In this document: one piece after another, positions 32,606-46,252 of the stretch
How the letters are laid out: each line of letters opens with the position of its first letter
Numbering within the stretch: the stretch's first letter is position 1
Assembly: GCA_029339505.1 (NCBI GenBank)
Contig: JAQISU010000346.1
Coordinates: 454,501 to 518,500, forward strand
Direction of reading: 5' to 3'
Source of the DNA: Unio delphinus
Lineage: Eukaryota > Mollusca > Bivalvia > Unionida > Unionidae
Length of the DNA stretch: 64,000 nt
Made by a program: the position numbers and the translations under genes
Notes under the pieces: model-generated
Databases searched by the model: none
The model's input: the letters and a program-made list of their open reading frames with translations, nothing else
Told to the model about the DNA's origin: nothing

Positions 32606-33654
32606 CATTAAATAAATTATACACCTGGAACAATAACATCATTGTGTTCCAGACATTTTCTGTGATTCATTCACTTAACTATACAGGTATTTTGTCAAAT
32701 TTGCTGCATATATTCTACAAATATTTTAGTGGAAAAAGAGCACGTGTCAGCTGACAGGAACACTTTTCTGTTGAAAGCTACCGTCCATGCATTATGACTT
32801 GGGTATATTTTGTTAAATTTTTATTCCAGGTTGCTGAGCAACAGTAAAATAAATTTTGTGTGAAAATTGTTACGAAAGTCATGGAATATAGGTGACAACA
32901 GGAGATGTTAGACTATATACCATATTTCTCCAATTATAAGCCCTTCCCCATCTTCAGAAATTTTTTAAAAAAATTATCATCAGATAATATCTAGTAATAA
33001 GCCCATATGACAAGTTTCATCACATTTGTATGTAAACCAGGATTTGGCATAAGTGAATGATTATATATGTGAATAACTCTGTCATGCCTTTGTTGGTCAC
33101 AGCTTCTCCACCATTCTATTAATATATGTGAATTATGCTTGTCTAAGTTACTCATCCCTTGGAAAGAGTTATGGGTCTTGAGTCAAGATTCAAGATGCAA
33201 CTGCATATATTATTAATGCATCATTTCATATGTCTGCTTTATGGGTGGGTGCAGCTGTGAACTGTTTTTGTGTTTGACCAAGAGGGCCAATGCAGACTCG
33301 CACATTTTGTCTTTATACTGTAAAGAAATTTGAAGCACATTTTTAAAATAGGGATCTCAGTGGTTCTCACTTTGATCTAGGTGTTAAGCCTCATAGGAGA
33401 GGAAACGGACAAAACTAATGAGCAGAGTTGACTTGAAAAGAAAGTATGCCGTCTTCTTGTGCGATATTCCAAAAGAATATATCCAAAGATGCAAGCATGT
33501 ATGATAGAAAATTTGCACTGAATTCTATCAAATTGTGAAGATACTGGGGTTTATCATTGACCAGTCCTAATTTGGGTTGCATTCATTTTGTTGTGAAAAG
33601 AAGCAGTCCACATTCCCAATACATTGATATGTAGGAGATTTCATAAAATTCCTA
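32606..33654. other. AT-rich non-coding sequence
   Basis: Nothing firm. ACCATATTTCTCCAATTATA at 32921-32940 resembles the end of a transposon of the type at 13882, but no second end is visible. Confidence 0.5.
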
Positions 33655-33840
33655 GTTACCATACACTTGCTTATAAAGACAACTCCAATTACAAACAGCA
33701 CAGATCCAGATGCCATCATGTAATGCACTGGCAGAATTCGGTTTGTGGAGTTTATTGGGAAAAATCAGTAGAACCGAGAATGTAGACCCTGAACTGCAGG
33801 CTCATTATGCTATGGCAGATCAGGAACTTTGTTGTTTGCA
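33655..33840. repeat. dispersed repeat C, copy 2
   Basis: CAGCACAGATCCAGATGCCA, then ATCATGTAATGCACTGG, followed by AGACCCTGAACTGCAGG. It parallels 57460-57600 (CTGCACAGACCCAGATCTGC, CATAATGCACTGG, AGACCCTGATCTGCAGG). The two half-units within each copy are themselves similar ('cagaccc.gatctgc'). The 80-codon frame that starts here lies on the repeat and is not supported as a gene. Confidence 0.6.
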
Positions 33841-35385
33841 GTTTGTCTCGACTTGTGAGTTTAAATGGTACTTCTTTGGAGTTATAGTTTTGCTCAAAAT
33901 CTTCAAGAATGAGCATGTTGCCGCTATTTCCTGTCTTGGTATTTTTCTGTGAAAGAAATGAGACAAAAAGAAAGCAGATAGTTATGGAAAAGAGAATTTA
34001 TTGAAGATAAGAAGAGTTTCTCTTATCATGCAGTCAACTTTTTATGTTTATAGCAACATTCTTTAAAACTGTGAAGCAAAAACATATATATATATATATA
34101 TATATATACCAAAATGCTATCTTCATGTTCATCACAAGGGATTTACTTTTTTCTATATATCTTCATTTAAATGTCAAAATATAATGAGCTCTTGTCAAGG
34201 CCATTTTGTCAAATAAATATGATGAAACAGGACTCCATGTAGATGCTAAGTTTGCTTGTTTATATCTCACCAGCAATAGTTGATGATGATGAACCTACAT
34301 TTATATTCAACTGTATGCTAACATGAAATTGATCTGATTTGTGCCTCATTTGATTTTCTGAGAAAGCCATGCATGAACACTGATATCCTTATGGACTTAC
34401 CTTGTTTAATCAATATGGAAATTCCATGCCTGCTGGCATTTCAGGAAGGGTATTGATTTATCTTAGATTGTTGTGATCACTAAATATGGGGATTGAAAGA
34501 TATTAATAATGTGATGTTTTAACAGACAACTTTTTCAAAACCACGTGACAATGTAAGTGTTTGAAAACCGAAAGATTTTTTTTTTTTTCTTGTTCTTCTT
34601 GCTTTTGTAATGACTCTTGGATATTTTCTGTAAGTAATTGTGAAGAGACAACAAAAATGCCAAAATGTTGATTTGATTATCTTAAAGATCAGCACCCTAG
34701 ACCACTCTTTTACAGTATTCATACGGTTCTTTAAATTTACATGTGGATACCGTAAATATGAGCACAATAGTTTATACACAGGACAGAAAAGTTTATATGG
34801 AATAAACAGAAAAGTTTAAATGCAATAAACAGAAAAGTTTCAATGGAATAAACTATGTCACTCTTTAAATTCAGAATACCTGCTATTTACATATAGAATT
34901 GGTGTAGCAAAGGACATGTGATATCACTAGGTAATGGCTGGACTGGTTTCCTATTGTATTAGTGGAATGGTTATGTGCTTTTCTTCTACTTTATTACATA
35001 TTTATGCAGCATTAAAGAAATCATCTTCTGGAGAAAAAACAACAGCAGTCCTTTAAAGCTCTAGGGGCAGTATGCACCATGAATACTTATCTACTTATGG
35101 CATATCTGCCTATAGATTAAAATTCTGGGAGAGGGTTATCTGAGATCTGTGAATAACATCAAAGAGTTTCGGGCAATGGTATCAGTCTGTTGAAAATGTT
35201 TAAATAACTCTGTGCATGGTTTTAAAATTTGAATATTTTTTTGAAAATCAGACAGTGATGTTGTTTAGTTTTAAATACTTTGTAAAATAATAAAAAGGGT
35301 TGGTACATAGCCAGGTACCATTCTATGAATCAACAAGAACAGGTGTTTACATTTTGTTCTCATGTGAGAACAGAATTTTTATACT
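33841..35385. other. AT-rich non-coding sequence with (AT)n
   Basis: Contains an (AT)n run at about 34085-34108 and three short direct repeats of AATAAACAGAAAAGTTT at about 34798-34850. No exon or element end recognised. Confidence 0.5.
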
Positions 35386-37345
35386 AACCTTCTTACTGTG
35401 AAATATATCACAGTAAAGGGTATAAAACCACATTAAAGAAAAGGGTATAAAACCATATTACAGTAAAATGTATACAAACATATTGCAGTAAATGGTTTAA
35501 AAAAACATATCACAGTAAAGGGTATGAAACCATATTACAGAAAAGGATATAAAACCATATTACAGTAAAGGGTATGAAACTACATTACAGTAAAATGTAT
35601 ACAAACATATTGCAGTAAATGGTTAAAAAAAACATCACAGTAAAGGGTATGAAACCATATTACAGAAAAGGATATAAAACCATATTACAGTAAAGGGTAT
35701 GAAACTACATTACAGTAAAATGTATACAAACATTGCAGTAAATGGTTTTAAAAAAACACCACAGTAAAAGTATAAAAAATATATCACAGTAAAGGGTATA
35801 AAATATATTACAGTAAAGGGGATAAATTATATTACAGTAAAGGGTATAAAACCATATTACAGTAAATGGTTAAAAAAACATATTACAGTAAAAGTATAAA
35901 AAATATATCACAATAAAGGGCATAAAATATATTACAGTAAAGGGTATAAAACTATATTACAGTATATGGTATAAAAAGATATAGCAGTGAAGGGTATAAA
36001 ATCATATTACAGTAAATGGTTAAAAGTACATATTACTGTAAAAGTATAAAATATATCAGAGTAAAGGGTATAAAACCACATTACATTAAACATATGAAAC
36101 TACATTACAGTGACAGTGTATACAAACATATTGCAGTAAATGGTTAAAAAAAACATCACAGTAAAAGTATAAAAATATATCACAGTAAAGGGTATAAAAT
36201 ATATTACAGTAAAGGGGATAAATTATATTACAGTAAAGGGTATAAAACCATATTACAGTAAATGGTTAAAAGAAAACATTACAGTAAAAGTATAAAAAAT
36301 ATATCACAATAAAGGGCATAAAATATATTACAGTAAAGGGTATAAAACTATATTACAGTAAATGGTATAAAAACATAACAGTAAAAGGTATAAAACCATA
36401 TTACAGTAAAGGGTATAAAACCATATTACAGTAAAGGATATAAAACCATATTACAGTAAATGGTATGAAACCATATTACAGTAAAGGATATAAAACCATA
36501 TTACAGTAAAGGGTATAAAACCATATTACAGTAAAGGGTATAAAACCATCTTACAGTAAAGGATATAAAACCATATTACAGTAAAGGGTATGAAACCATA
36601 TTACAGTAAAGGGTATGAAACCATATTACAGTAAAGTTTATGAAACCATATTACAGTAAAGGGTATGAAACTACATTACAGTAAAAGGTATAAAACCATA
36701 TTACAGTAAAGGATATAAACCCATATTACAGTAAAATGTATACAAACATATTGCAGTAAATGGTTAAACAAAAACATCACAGTAAAAGTATAAAAATATA
36801 TCACAGTAAAGGGTATAAAATATATTACAGTAAAGGGGATAAATTATATTACAGTAAAGGGTATAAAACCATATTACAGTAAATGGTTAATAAAAACATA
36901 TTACAGTAAAAGTATAATAATATATCACAATAAAGGGCATAAAATATATTACAGTAAAGGGTATAAAACCATATTACAGTAAATGGTATAAAAACATATA
37001 ACAGTAAAAGGTATAAAACCATATTACAGTAAAGGGTATAAAACCATATTACAGTAAAGGGTATGAAACCATATTACAGTAAAGGGTATGAAATCATATT
37101 TCAGTAAAGGGAATGAAACCATATTATAGTAAAGGATATGAAACCATATTACAGTAAAGGATATAAAACCATATTACAGTAAATGGTATAAATACATATA
37201 ACGGTGAAGGGTATAAAATCATATTACAGTAAATGGTTGAAAGTACATATTACTGTAAAAGTATAAAACTATATCATAGTAAATGGTATAAAATATATTA
37301 CAGTAAAGGTTATATACAATATTTGGCAGTAATTGGTGCAAACTA
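35386..37345. repeat. 25-bp degenerate satellite array, about 78 copies
   Basis: The unit is about ACCATATTACAGTAAAGGGT plus ATAAA. Diverged units include TTAAAAAAAACATCACAGTA and GTATACAAACATATTGCAGT. Longer blocks repeat as groups (the segment around 35760-36000 recurs at about 36160-36390 and 36780-37010), so higher-order blocks of several hundred bp were duplicated. Very AT-rich; it has stops in all frames. Confidence 0.95.
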
Positions 37346-37373
37346 TGGCAGTAAAGGGTACAAACTAAATGGT

Positions 37374-37631
37374 TTGTTTTTTTGTTTTTATATGGTTTAA
37401 CGCCATTTCTTCAGCTCGGTATAGGCTATACATGGCGGCCAGTATTATTGGTGGAGGAATAACCTTGGGAAAACCCCCGGAAAGAACCACCGACCCACGA
37501 GAAGCTACTGACAAGCTTTCTCACATAACTACATTAGCCTAACCTTAGACTCGAAACCACGCAGACAGAGATGAGATGGTAGTGATCCGTAACAGACAGC
37601 GCTTTAGACCACTTGGCCACTCGAGGCCCCT
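37374..37631 (-). repeat. tRNA-derived SINE, family B, copy 2 (minus strand)
   Basis: Reading in reverse: GGGGCCTCGAGTGGCCAAGT, a box B-like region near 37552, a body with GAGAAAGCTTGTCAGTAGCT, and GGCGTTAAACC at the 3' end. It is flanked by a 12-bp duplication with one mismatch (AAACTAAATGGT at 37362-37373, AAGCTAAATGGT at 37632-37643). It inserted at the ragged edge of the 25-bp array. Confidence 0.88.
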
Positions 37632-37643
37632 AAGCTAAATGGT

Positions 37644-38106
37644 AGCAATTGGTATAAAATATAAGGCAATCAAAGGTGTAAACTATATCACTTTTATGGT
37701 TATCAGTAAATTTCCTTGTTTGTTTTTAATAACTAGGGCATTTTGTTGATAAACTTTATATCCTTGGCTGTTTGCAGTTGGTTCTGTTTTATGACTACAA
37801 GAAAACTGGTGTGAAACCTGGACAGTTAGCATGCCCAGATCACACACATCCATAAAAGCCCATGGACAACCATAATCTAGCCAACTGGCCCTAATACAAA
37901 GAAATCATAAATGTTACCAGAGAGATAAAAGTTCACTAATTAAGCAGTTATTATTGCCTAATATTTCATTCTCCTTGTATTAGTCTTGAGATGGACCTGT
38001 CATAACTTTGCTGTGGACAATGGACAAAAACAATTTTCAACTTCTGCAGTATGTACAAAAAGGGTATTTTGATTTTGTATCTCAAAGTCAACAATATCAT
38101 GCCATA

Positions 38107-38173
<67 letters not shown>

Positions 38174-38454
38174 TGTTCTCGCTTCATTGGTCTTTTAATC
38201 ATTGATGTATTATAGGTAAACAAAGTCATTAAAATGTAATTAATATCTATTAGCATCTGAGGTAATTGTCTGAAGTGTTATTGAACAAGTAATTTTAGAT
38301 TATGTTCTCGCTACACATTGTAATAAATCATATTCTTGTTACTTTGGAAAACTATTAACAGTGAAGTTGTTTGGAATAAGGGCAATATATTCATGATAAT
38401 TATGGCAATTACATGAGGAAGTTTCAGGTAAAATTCAATCAATGCTGATAAATT
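37644..38454. repeat. non-coding sequence with a (GT)n(GA)n microsatellite
   Basis: The microsatellite lies at 38107-38168. The minus-strand frame rich in S and L (37966-38256) comes from it. Otherwise nothing recognised. Confidence 0.7.
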
Positions 38455-38960
38455 TCTTTTCTAAGCAGATAAAACCTTGATGTGCCTTGTAGGTTGCACA
38501 TGTAATATTTAATGCCCTATGATAAATAAGCAGATAAAACCTTGCCATGTCTTGTTGGTTGCACATGTAATATTTAATGCCCTATGATAAATAAGCAGAT
38601 AAAATCTTGCCATGTCTTGTAGGTTGCACATGTAATATTTAATGCCCTATGATAAATAAGCAGATAAAACCTTGCCATGTCTTGTTGGTTGCACATGTAA
38701 TATTTAATGCCCTATGATAAATAAGCTGATAAAACCTTGCCATGTCTTGTTGGTTGCACATGTAATATTTAATGCCCTATGATAAATAAGCAGATAAAAC
38801 CTTGCCATGTCTTGTTGGTTGCACATGTAATATTTAATGCCCTATGATATAAATAAGCAGATAAAACCTTGCCATGTCTTGTTGGTTGCACATGTAATAT
38901 TTAATGCCCTATGATATAAATAAGCAGATAAAACCTTGCCATGTCTTGTTGGTTGCACAT
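38455..38960. repeat. 65-bp tandem repeat, about 8 copies
   Basis: The unit contains AAGCAGATAAAACCTTGCCA, TGTCTTGTTGGTTGCACATG and TAATATTTAATGCCCTATGA. Copies are nearly identical, with a 2-base AT insertion in the last two, indicating recent expansion. Confidence 0.96.
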
Positions 38961-39181
38961 GTTTGAATTGGTGCATAATGCTTTTATCAATGCTGGACAT
39001 ATATTTTCTGTTGCTATCAGGAAAAATGTAAGAGCAACACTAAATAGGATAAGTTACACTAGTTTTATGTAGGTACTTGTATGTAGGTATGTACATGCAT
39101 TACATTTCTTGTAAATGCCAAACCTTTTTATTGTTTATGATAAAGTGGTCAGGTGGTAGGGGACTTCCCTTTTAGGGTGTG

Positions 39182-39436
39182 TTTGTTGTTGTTGTTGTTG
39201 TAGATTTTAATACCAAGAAAGGCTGTCTATACATGGCTGCCAGTATTAACGATGGAGGAAGAACCCAGGAAAACCCAGAAAAGAACCACCGACCCACGAC
39301 AAGATATCGGCAAGCGTTCTCACATACCCACATTGGCTGAGCCCGAAACTCGAACCCACACAGACAGAGATGAGATGGCAGTAATCCGTAACTGTGAGTG
39401 CTGTAGACCACTTGGCCACTCGGGGGCCCCCATTTT
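39182..39436 (-). repeat. tRNA-derived SINE, family B, copy 3 (minus strand)
   Basis: Begins on the plus strand with (GTT)n, the reverse of the SINE tail. It continues through AGGCTGTCTATACATGGCTG and ends CCACTTGGCCACTCGGGGGC near 39430. It is flanked by TTTTAGGGTGTG at 39170-39181 and 39437-39448, a perfect 12-bp duplication. The open frames here (39172-39467, both strands) lie in the SINE and are not genes. Confidence 0.92.
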
Positions 39437-39448
39437 TTTTAGGGTGTG

Positions 39449-40395
39449 GATTCACAGACCAAAATGACTTAAATGTTTTGCCTTTTTAAGTTCATTATTC
39501 TTTTTATTATTAGTTTGGTGTAGTTCTAAAAAAACTCAAGATATACAACGCATGTAGCATGTTTTTCACGTTGGTTGGGGGTGAGTCAAGGGTTCAAAAA
39601 TAGGACATCATCAAAACATAGATGGCATCATGGGTGTCAATTCAAACTGCTTTGAAAGTATTTATGTACTGAATGAATTCTATCTAAATAGATATATTTA
39701 TGTCTAAAGCACTCACACACAAACACACAGTGATGTTTTCAGGATACATGAGTATTCTAATGAATCATAATTTACATGCCATTTGAAATTAGCTGTGTGC
39801 AAGTTATATATGTGTAATGAAATTCCAGCAAATAAGAATCTACAATGCAGAAATAATTTTATCAGTGTCTGGCCATGTTTACGGTTGTCTGCTTTAGTCT
39901 TTATCACCAATGTGTTGATCGTTAGGATTGTTGTTTTTGGTTCTTTTTTGTGTCTGATGGCTTGTTCCATGAATGCTTCAAATGGCTTAACTGCACATGA
40001 CATAAAATCAAATACTTAAAACTGTGACAAGTCACAAGTTGATAAAGGCTTGCTTTCAAAATCCCTATTCTTGGACTTCTGACTCGGATTATAATATTGA
40101 ACATGTCAATAACTTTAATCCTAAGAATGCATATCCGGGGACATTTGTTTATTCGATGTAAACGAGGGAAGTTTCCTTGGAAATTTGTGATTTCAGTTTA
40201 GCATTGCTATATAATAACTTTGATTGCATGTGATGAACTGCCCAAGAAGATGAATAAAATGGAGTCACAGTGTCAGAGGTGGTGTGGTGTTAAAGATAGA
40301 AAATCTGGTCAATGTGTGTATATACCTCAGTAAACTTCAGTTTGCAAGAAGTTTTTCCATTTGCAGAATGTTGCAATTAAAAACATTAAACAGAG
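39449..40395. other. AT-rich non-coding sequence
   Basis: Open frames at 39713-40104 on both strands overlap one another and show no domain or conserved composition. No repeat recognised. Confidence 0.5.
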
Positions 40396-40825
40396 CATTA
40401 GATACATTGAGGAGATAAAAGAGACACATGTTCTGTTGTTAAGGAAAATATTTATACCACCCTGTAATTTTCCGTTAGATACGTAGAGGAGATAAAAGAG
40501 ACACATGTTCAGTTGTTAAGGAAAATATTTATACCAACCTGTAATTTTCCATTAGATACATAGAGGAGATAAAAGAGACACATGATCAGTTGTTAAGGAA
40601 AATATTTATACCAACCTGTAATTTTCCATTAGATACATTGAGGAGATAAAAGAGACACATGTTCAGTTGTTAAGGAAAATATTTATACCACCCTGTAATT
40701 TTCCGTTAGATACATAGAGGAGATAAAAGAGACACATGTTCAGTTGTTAAGGAAAATATTTATACCACCCTGTAATTTTCCGTTAGATACATAGAGGAGA
40801 TAAAAGAGACACATGTTCAGTTGTT
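40396..40825. repeat. 77-bp tandem repeat, about 5.5 copies
   Basis: The unit contains TACATAGAGGAGATAAAAGA, GACACATGTTCAGTTGTTAA and GGAAAATATTTATACCACCC, then TGTAATTTTCCGTTAGA. Confidence 0.96.
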
Positions 40826-41071
40826 TTCTCTGGAGTCACAACATTGGGTGGTCTTGTGTATTCCTCACATAGGGTGAACCATGAGATGGAATATTTATGA
40901 TGTGAACTCATTTAATGAGCTGTATGTTGATGTACCACCTGAGAAAAAAATCTTGGAAAAAATCTTGGAGTTTTTTGAGAGAATGCATTTATTAAAATGT
41001 TGTCTCTGCATTTTTATGGTTTTATATATTTAACTTTGTTTTTTATTTTATATACTTTACCTTTGTGTTTT

Positions 41072-41124
<53 letters not shown>

Positions 41125-42307
41125 TTCACAGAATTATTTTTCCATTTTTGTTTGTCTTTATTTTTCCATTTATTTGGAAATTGTCATCTCCTAAAGCTTG
41201 TTGTGCTGTAATTCATTTTTACATTTTGAGAAGCACTTTTATCTAGCATGATAGTCAGTATAGTGCTGACATGCCATTCAGTTCTAATACATGTAGGTAG
41301 TCATTAACACAACATATTGGATGTATCAACATTTTTCATCAAATTTAAGGCATGCTATTGATAAATAAATTTACAAAGTTTTTGCATGTCTCTCGGAGAA
41401 AAGCCATCAGTACAAGTCTTTTTAGATTTTCTAAAAACTGGCAATCTCTTGAGGAAGTAAAGTTTGAAAAACATGAGTGTTATAGTGCAGTTGCATGTTG
41501 CAGCTGTAATGGGAGGTAATGTTTCCTTTGATCACCAATTACCTTCATCAGTCCAAGAATGATTACTACATGAAACATTATTGCATGTCAGAAAGTTGTT
41601 ACAGCTCGATATATGGCCCTAATTTCAGAACATTTAAACGTGAGAAATGGGAATGAGAAGACAACTGGTGCATTGTGCAAATAACTAATGATACATTTTA
41701 AATATAGTTCTTATATGTCAACAAATTTACACCTGACAATATTCAGTACAGAAGGACATACGGACAGTTATTATATTACATTTTCATTTCCTTTCTAATA
41801 ATTCTGTCAACAGAAGCAATATTCTGATTCATTGTCATTCCATGACTTTGAAATATACATTAAGTCAGTTACTTTGAAATATACATTAAGTCAATTACTT
41901 TGAAATGTAATTCAGTTTTAATTAATTTTGAAATTTTGATTACAATATCAATTATTCACGTTGGGGGAAAAGTAACTGATTAAATTACACTCCCATTTGG
42001 AATTTACAAGTAATAAATTACTTTTCAGTTACATTTGATTAATTTTTTTTTAGTATAAATTCATATAGATTGCTATGCATTTTGCATTTCATAAGTGACA
42101 ATAATATCAACATAAAAATTAAATATATTTTTAGACAAAATACAAGTATTTCCTGACTTGCAATAGAATACTAATTGAACTACTTGTATTATTCATTAAA
42201 CTGACTGTTTGAAAGGGACATTCCTACTATAAGAACAAATTATAGAGATGACAGTCATGCAGTTACATTTCAGATTTACATACCTAAATTGTGCATACTT
42301 AACCAGA
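40826..42307. other. AT-rich non-coding sequence with (AT)n
   Basis: Contains an (AT)n run at about 41074-41120 and a short 23-bp direct repeat (ACTTTGAAATATACATTAAG) at about 41846-41900. No exon seen. Confidence 0.55.
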
Positions 42308-42482
42308 TTACATGAGTGTCCATTGTCAAGAGTACATAACATGAGTGTCCATTGTCAAGAGTACATAACATTAGTGTCCATTGTCAAGAGTACATAACAT
42401 GAGAGTGTCCATTGTCAAGAGTACATAACATGAGTGTCCATTGTCAAGATTACATGACATGAGAGTGTCCATTGTCAAGAGT
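42308..42482. repeat. tandem repeat of about 29 bp, 6 copies
   Basis: The unit is about ACATGAGTGTCCATTGTCAA plus GAGTACATA. It underlies the repetitive minus-strand frame at 42371-42553. Confidence 0.92.
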
Positions 42483-43893
42483 GTTGACTTCCCCTGTGAG
42501 AAAAAAGTATTTTGTTGTGAACTTGATGAAGAAACTTTAGGATAATGTAGCATGCTAGAACATCATGGACATTTTAAGTAAACGCCATTTATGACAGCGT
42601 TTGACCATATGTCTGCAATTGTCTTTTGTTTTATATACTTTTTACTGAATTTTAACATTTTTACCTGTATATTTTTTACATTTATATTTTTCGATTATGT
42701 ATTTTATGCTTATATATTCTTTTACTTTTATATTTTTTACTTAAATATTTTTTTCTTGCTGTACTTGTGTTTACATTTAATTTGAGTCAAATTTAATCTT
42801 TCTAAAGTTTTGTGCAATTCTTCATTTTTACATTCCAACCACTTTGTACATACATACATACACACACACACCCTACACACACACACATCAGGGATCCTTT
42901 CATTTTTTGTGAGTGCAACTGGACATTTTGAATGACTACATTGACACATGAATCATTAATTTGTAACATACGTTCATTTATTTAATAAAATTTGAGTCTT
43001 TCCATAGGCTTTACCATATGGCAGCAGCCAGCCATAAATTTATCTCTATGATTTGCTATGGATTTCCCTGCATCATTTGTGTGTGGTGTTTATTGGTTTG
43101 TGAGTTTTTTTTATAAAAAAAACAAACAAGAAAACAGTTTTCATATCACAAACATGATAATTCCACTGACTTAAAGTGCATCAATTTGACACAAAGCATT
43201 CTCTTTTTTGTTGTTGATATGGATGTCTGTTTCATTTCCCTTCCACTTCCTGGCTGCTGGCATTGGTACAAAGCCTTTTTATTTCAACGCCAGTAAGATT
43301 TATTTTCATAAGTTTGTCAATAGTGTCAACAGGCAACTTTGCATTGTTCACATTCTAGCATGGAGATCTCTGCTGACACTGTATGCTTAACACTGGAAAT
43401 ATATGTGAATTTCCATCAAACAAATTGCATTCAGCTATTGTTCTGCCATTGAAACTAGTTTTTCTTGTAATGTAACAGCTGATAGTTTGCTATAATTGTT
43501 GCATACAATGTACTTGAGACTCCCCCACTCCTCATTTTCTTTGTCAAACACTAATGTCCATATCACTGTTCTCTTTTGGTAACCTAAGCGGCATTTGTCA
43601 TGTCCAAATGATCAATACTAAACTGTGGCATCTCACTAACATTTTCAGGAAAAGTGTTTGGCTTGAACACAGTGAGAAAAAAAAAATCTCATGTTCTGGG
43701 AATCTGTTAGGTACATGTGCATGGGAAAAATGATAGACGTTGAACTTCTTTGCCTGGCAAGTCAGTGTCAAGTTATTGCAGTTCAAACGCTTTAAAATGG
43801 TTTCTGTCACAACTGTCTAAAATATCAACAGCTTGTCCTTAGCAGCTGTATTTTTAGCTTTCATTGAGTAAACTTAAGAATTTTCCTTTTACA
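42483..43893. other. AT-rich non-coding sequence
   Basis: Contains T-rich, loosely repeated TTTTATATTTTTTACTT (42650-42760) and a short AC-rich stretch (42850-42888). No exon recognised. Confidence 0.5.
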
Positions 43894-44320
43894 GAGGTCT
43901 ACAACTCAACAATTGGAAATTATTTTATTTCTTTCATTCTTCCTCTTTTGGATCACTGCTACACAATCTGGGAAATGCAACTGATGGAAAAATTATACAT
44001 TCTACAAACTTGAAGAAAGGGCAGCAAAATTTATCCAAGATTTACAATTTGATACACAATCAAGACATATATGGTTTCAGGTGAAATTTGAATATAGATT
44101 AGCTTGCATATGAATGTTCAAAGTAAAGAATTAACTTTGACCACAATATCGTAATTTTAAGTTTAAGTTTAATTTCAAGTCAGAAAAGTACCAAAGACCT
44201 ATCTTGAGATCAATAATCAATCATCAGTGCAAAACACCACTACTAAACACAAATATTTTTTTAAAAGAAATCATTTTTTCTTATTCTGATGCAATGTTGT
44301 GAAGTGAATTCACTTAAACA
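43894..44320 (+). pseudogene. decayed non-LTR retrotransposon reverse transcriptase (3' part)
   Basis: In frame from 43894 to a TGA at 44011 the translation contains ISFILPLLDHCYTIWEMQLM and then EKLYILQT. This matches the 'ILP.LDYC..VWG......L.KLQ' signature of the thumb region after the reverse transcriptase core in Jockey/CR1-type LINEs. Beyond the stop, other frames keep weak echoes of the next conserved blocks up to about 44320 (a SYSDAML stretch near 44281). Stops and frame changes show it is dead. It may be a remnant of a LINE of the kind that moves SINEs. Confidence 0.65.
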
Positions 44321-44344
44321 ATTAGATGAGACACAAATTTAATT

Positions 44345-45615
44345 TTTATTTGATTCTAATATTCAGTGGTACTCTGATTTTACTATTCAGTGGTACTCTA
44401 GCAGATTCTAATATTCAGTGATACTCTGATTTTACTATTCAGTGGTACTCTAGCAGATTCTAATATTCAGTGGTACTCTGATTTTACTATTAAGTGGTAC
44501 TCTAGTAGATTCTAATATTCTGTGGTACTCTGATTTTACTATTCAGTGGTACTCTACTAGTAGATTCTAATATTCAATGCTACTCTGTTTGATTCTAATA
44601 TTCAGTGGTACTCAATTTGGTGGTATTCAGTGATGCTAGAGTTGATTTTGATATTCAATGGTACTATATTTTGATTTGATATTCAGTGGTACTCTGGTTT
44701 TATTATTCAGTGGTACTCTGATTTTATTATTCAGTGGTATTCTATTTTGATTCTAGTATTCAGTGGTCTCTAATTTTAATATTCAGTGGTCTCTAATTTT
44801 TAATATTCAGTGGTACTCTGATTTTACTATTCAGTGGTACTCTAATTTGATTCTAGTATTCAGTGGTCTCTGATTTTATTATTCATTGGTACTCTGATTT
44901 TATTATTCAGTGGTACTCTGATTTTATTATTCAGTGGTATTCTATTTTGATTCTTGTATTCAGTGGTCTTTAATTTTAATATTCAGTGGTCTTTAATTTT
45001 AATATTCAGTGGTACTCTGATTTTACTATTCAGTGGTACTCTATTTCGATTCTAATATTCAGTGGTACGTTGATTTTACTATTCAGTGGCATTCTATTTT
45101 GATTCTAGTATTCAGTGGTCTTTAATTTTAATATTCAGTGGTCTTTAATTTTAATATTCAGTGGTCTCTAATTTTAATATTCAGTGGTACTCTGATTTTA
45201 CTATTCAGTGGTACTCTATTTTGATTCTAGTATTCATTGGTACTCTATTTTGATTCTAGTATTCAGTGGTCTCTAATTTTAATATTCAGTGGTACTCTGA
45301 TTTTACTATTCAGTGGTACTCTAGTAGATTCTAGTATTCAGTGGTACTCTGATTTTACTATTCAGTGGTACTCTAGTAGATTCTAGTATTCAGTGGTACT
45401 CTGATTTTACTATTCAGTGGTACTCTAGTAGATTCTAGTATTCAGTGGTACTCTGATTTTACTATTCAGTGGTACTCTAGTAGATTCTAGTATTCAGTGG
45501 TACTCTGATTTTACTATTCAGTGGTACTCTAGTAGATTCTAGTATTCAGTGGTACTCTGATTTTACTATTCAGTGGTACTCTAGTAGATTCTAGTATTCA
45601 GTGGTACTCTAGCTT
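44345..45615. repeat. ATTCAGTGGTACTCT satellite array with a 52-bp dimer
   Basis: About 50 diverged copies of a 23-28-bp unit ending ATTCAGTGGTACTCT. The left two thirds are irregular mixtures (TCTAATTTTAAT, TCTATTTTGATTCTAGT). At about 45290-45605 a clean 52-bp dimer (TGATTTTACT plus AGTAGATTCTAGT halves) repeats about six times, the most recent expansion. Confidence 0.95.
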
Positions 45616-46252
45616 GTTCTTGTGGTCAGCTTACTATTGTGGTCTTACAAGTAGTATTCTAACAGTTTAATGTTCTTTTCTTTTTCCAAACAATTTGATA
45701 GGTTCCATAATTAACTCTATATGGCAGTTTGATTTCATTTTTATTATTTACTTGCACATCTGAGGTTTCTTACCTGGAAATTGCTTCCATGATTGTGATG
45801 TGTGATGACCTTTACAGCAATAATTACATTAGCTTTTGTTAGCGCTTATTAGTTCTAATATCAATGACCTTGGCTAGACAAGTGCATTGACACAACACTA
45901 TTGAGCAGGGTAGAAACTATCAGTTTAATGTAAATTGAAAATAGCTGTTCAAGTCTTTCGACTCGACAACCTGATTGGTTCTGCCTAATGCTTGTTCTGC
46001 TGTGCTCTACATAACCCAATAAAAATTCAAAATTTTAATAAATTTTTTTTACACTGATTTAAATTACATGTACTTCTGTTTTCTTAAGTTAGAAGTCAGT
46101 TTGAATTTATTATGTACATTATTATGTATGATTCTTATTACATAATTTGCTGTGTCTCTCATTATTGTTAGACAGATTTTGAAAACTGATTACTATTTTG
46201 AAATCAGATAGGAAAGGTCTCATGCAAGTGTGTAGCTATGGTAGCTCTCCAG
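45616..46252. other. AT-rich non-coding sequence
   Basis: Nothing recognised. Confidence 0.5.

Noticed and set aside
32921..32945. Transposon end resembling the 13882 element
   Set aside because: No matching opposite end or target duplication found within several kb.
39172..39467. Three overlapping frames on both strands
   Set aside because: They fall within SINE family B copy 3.
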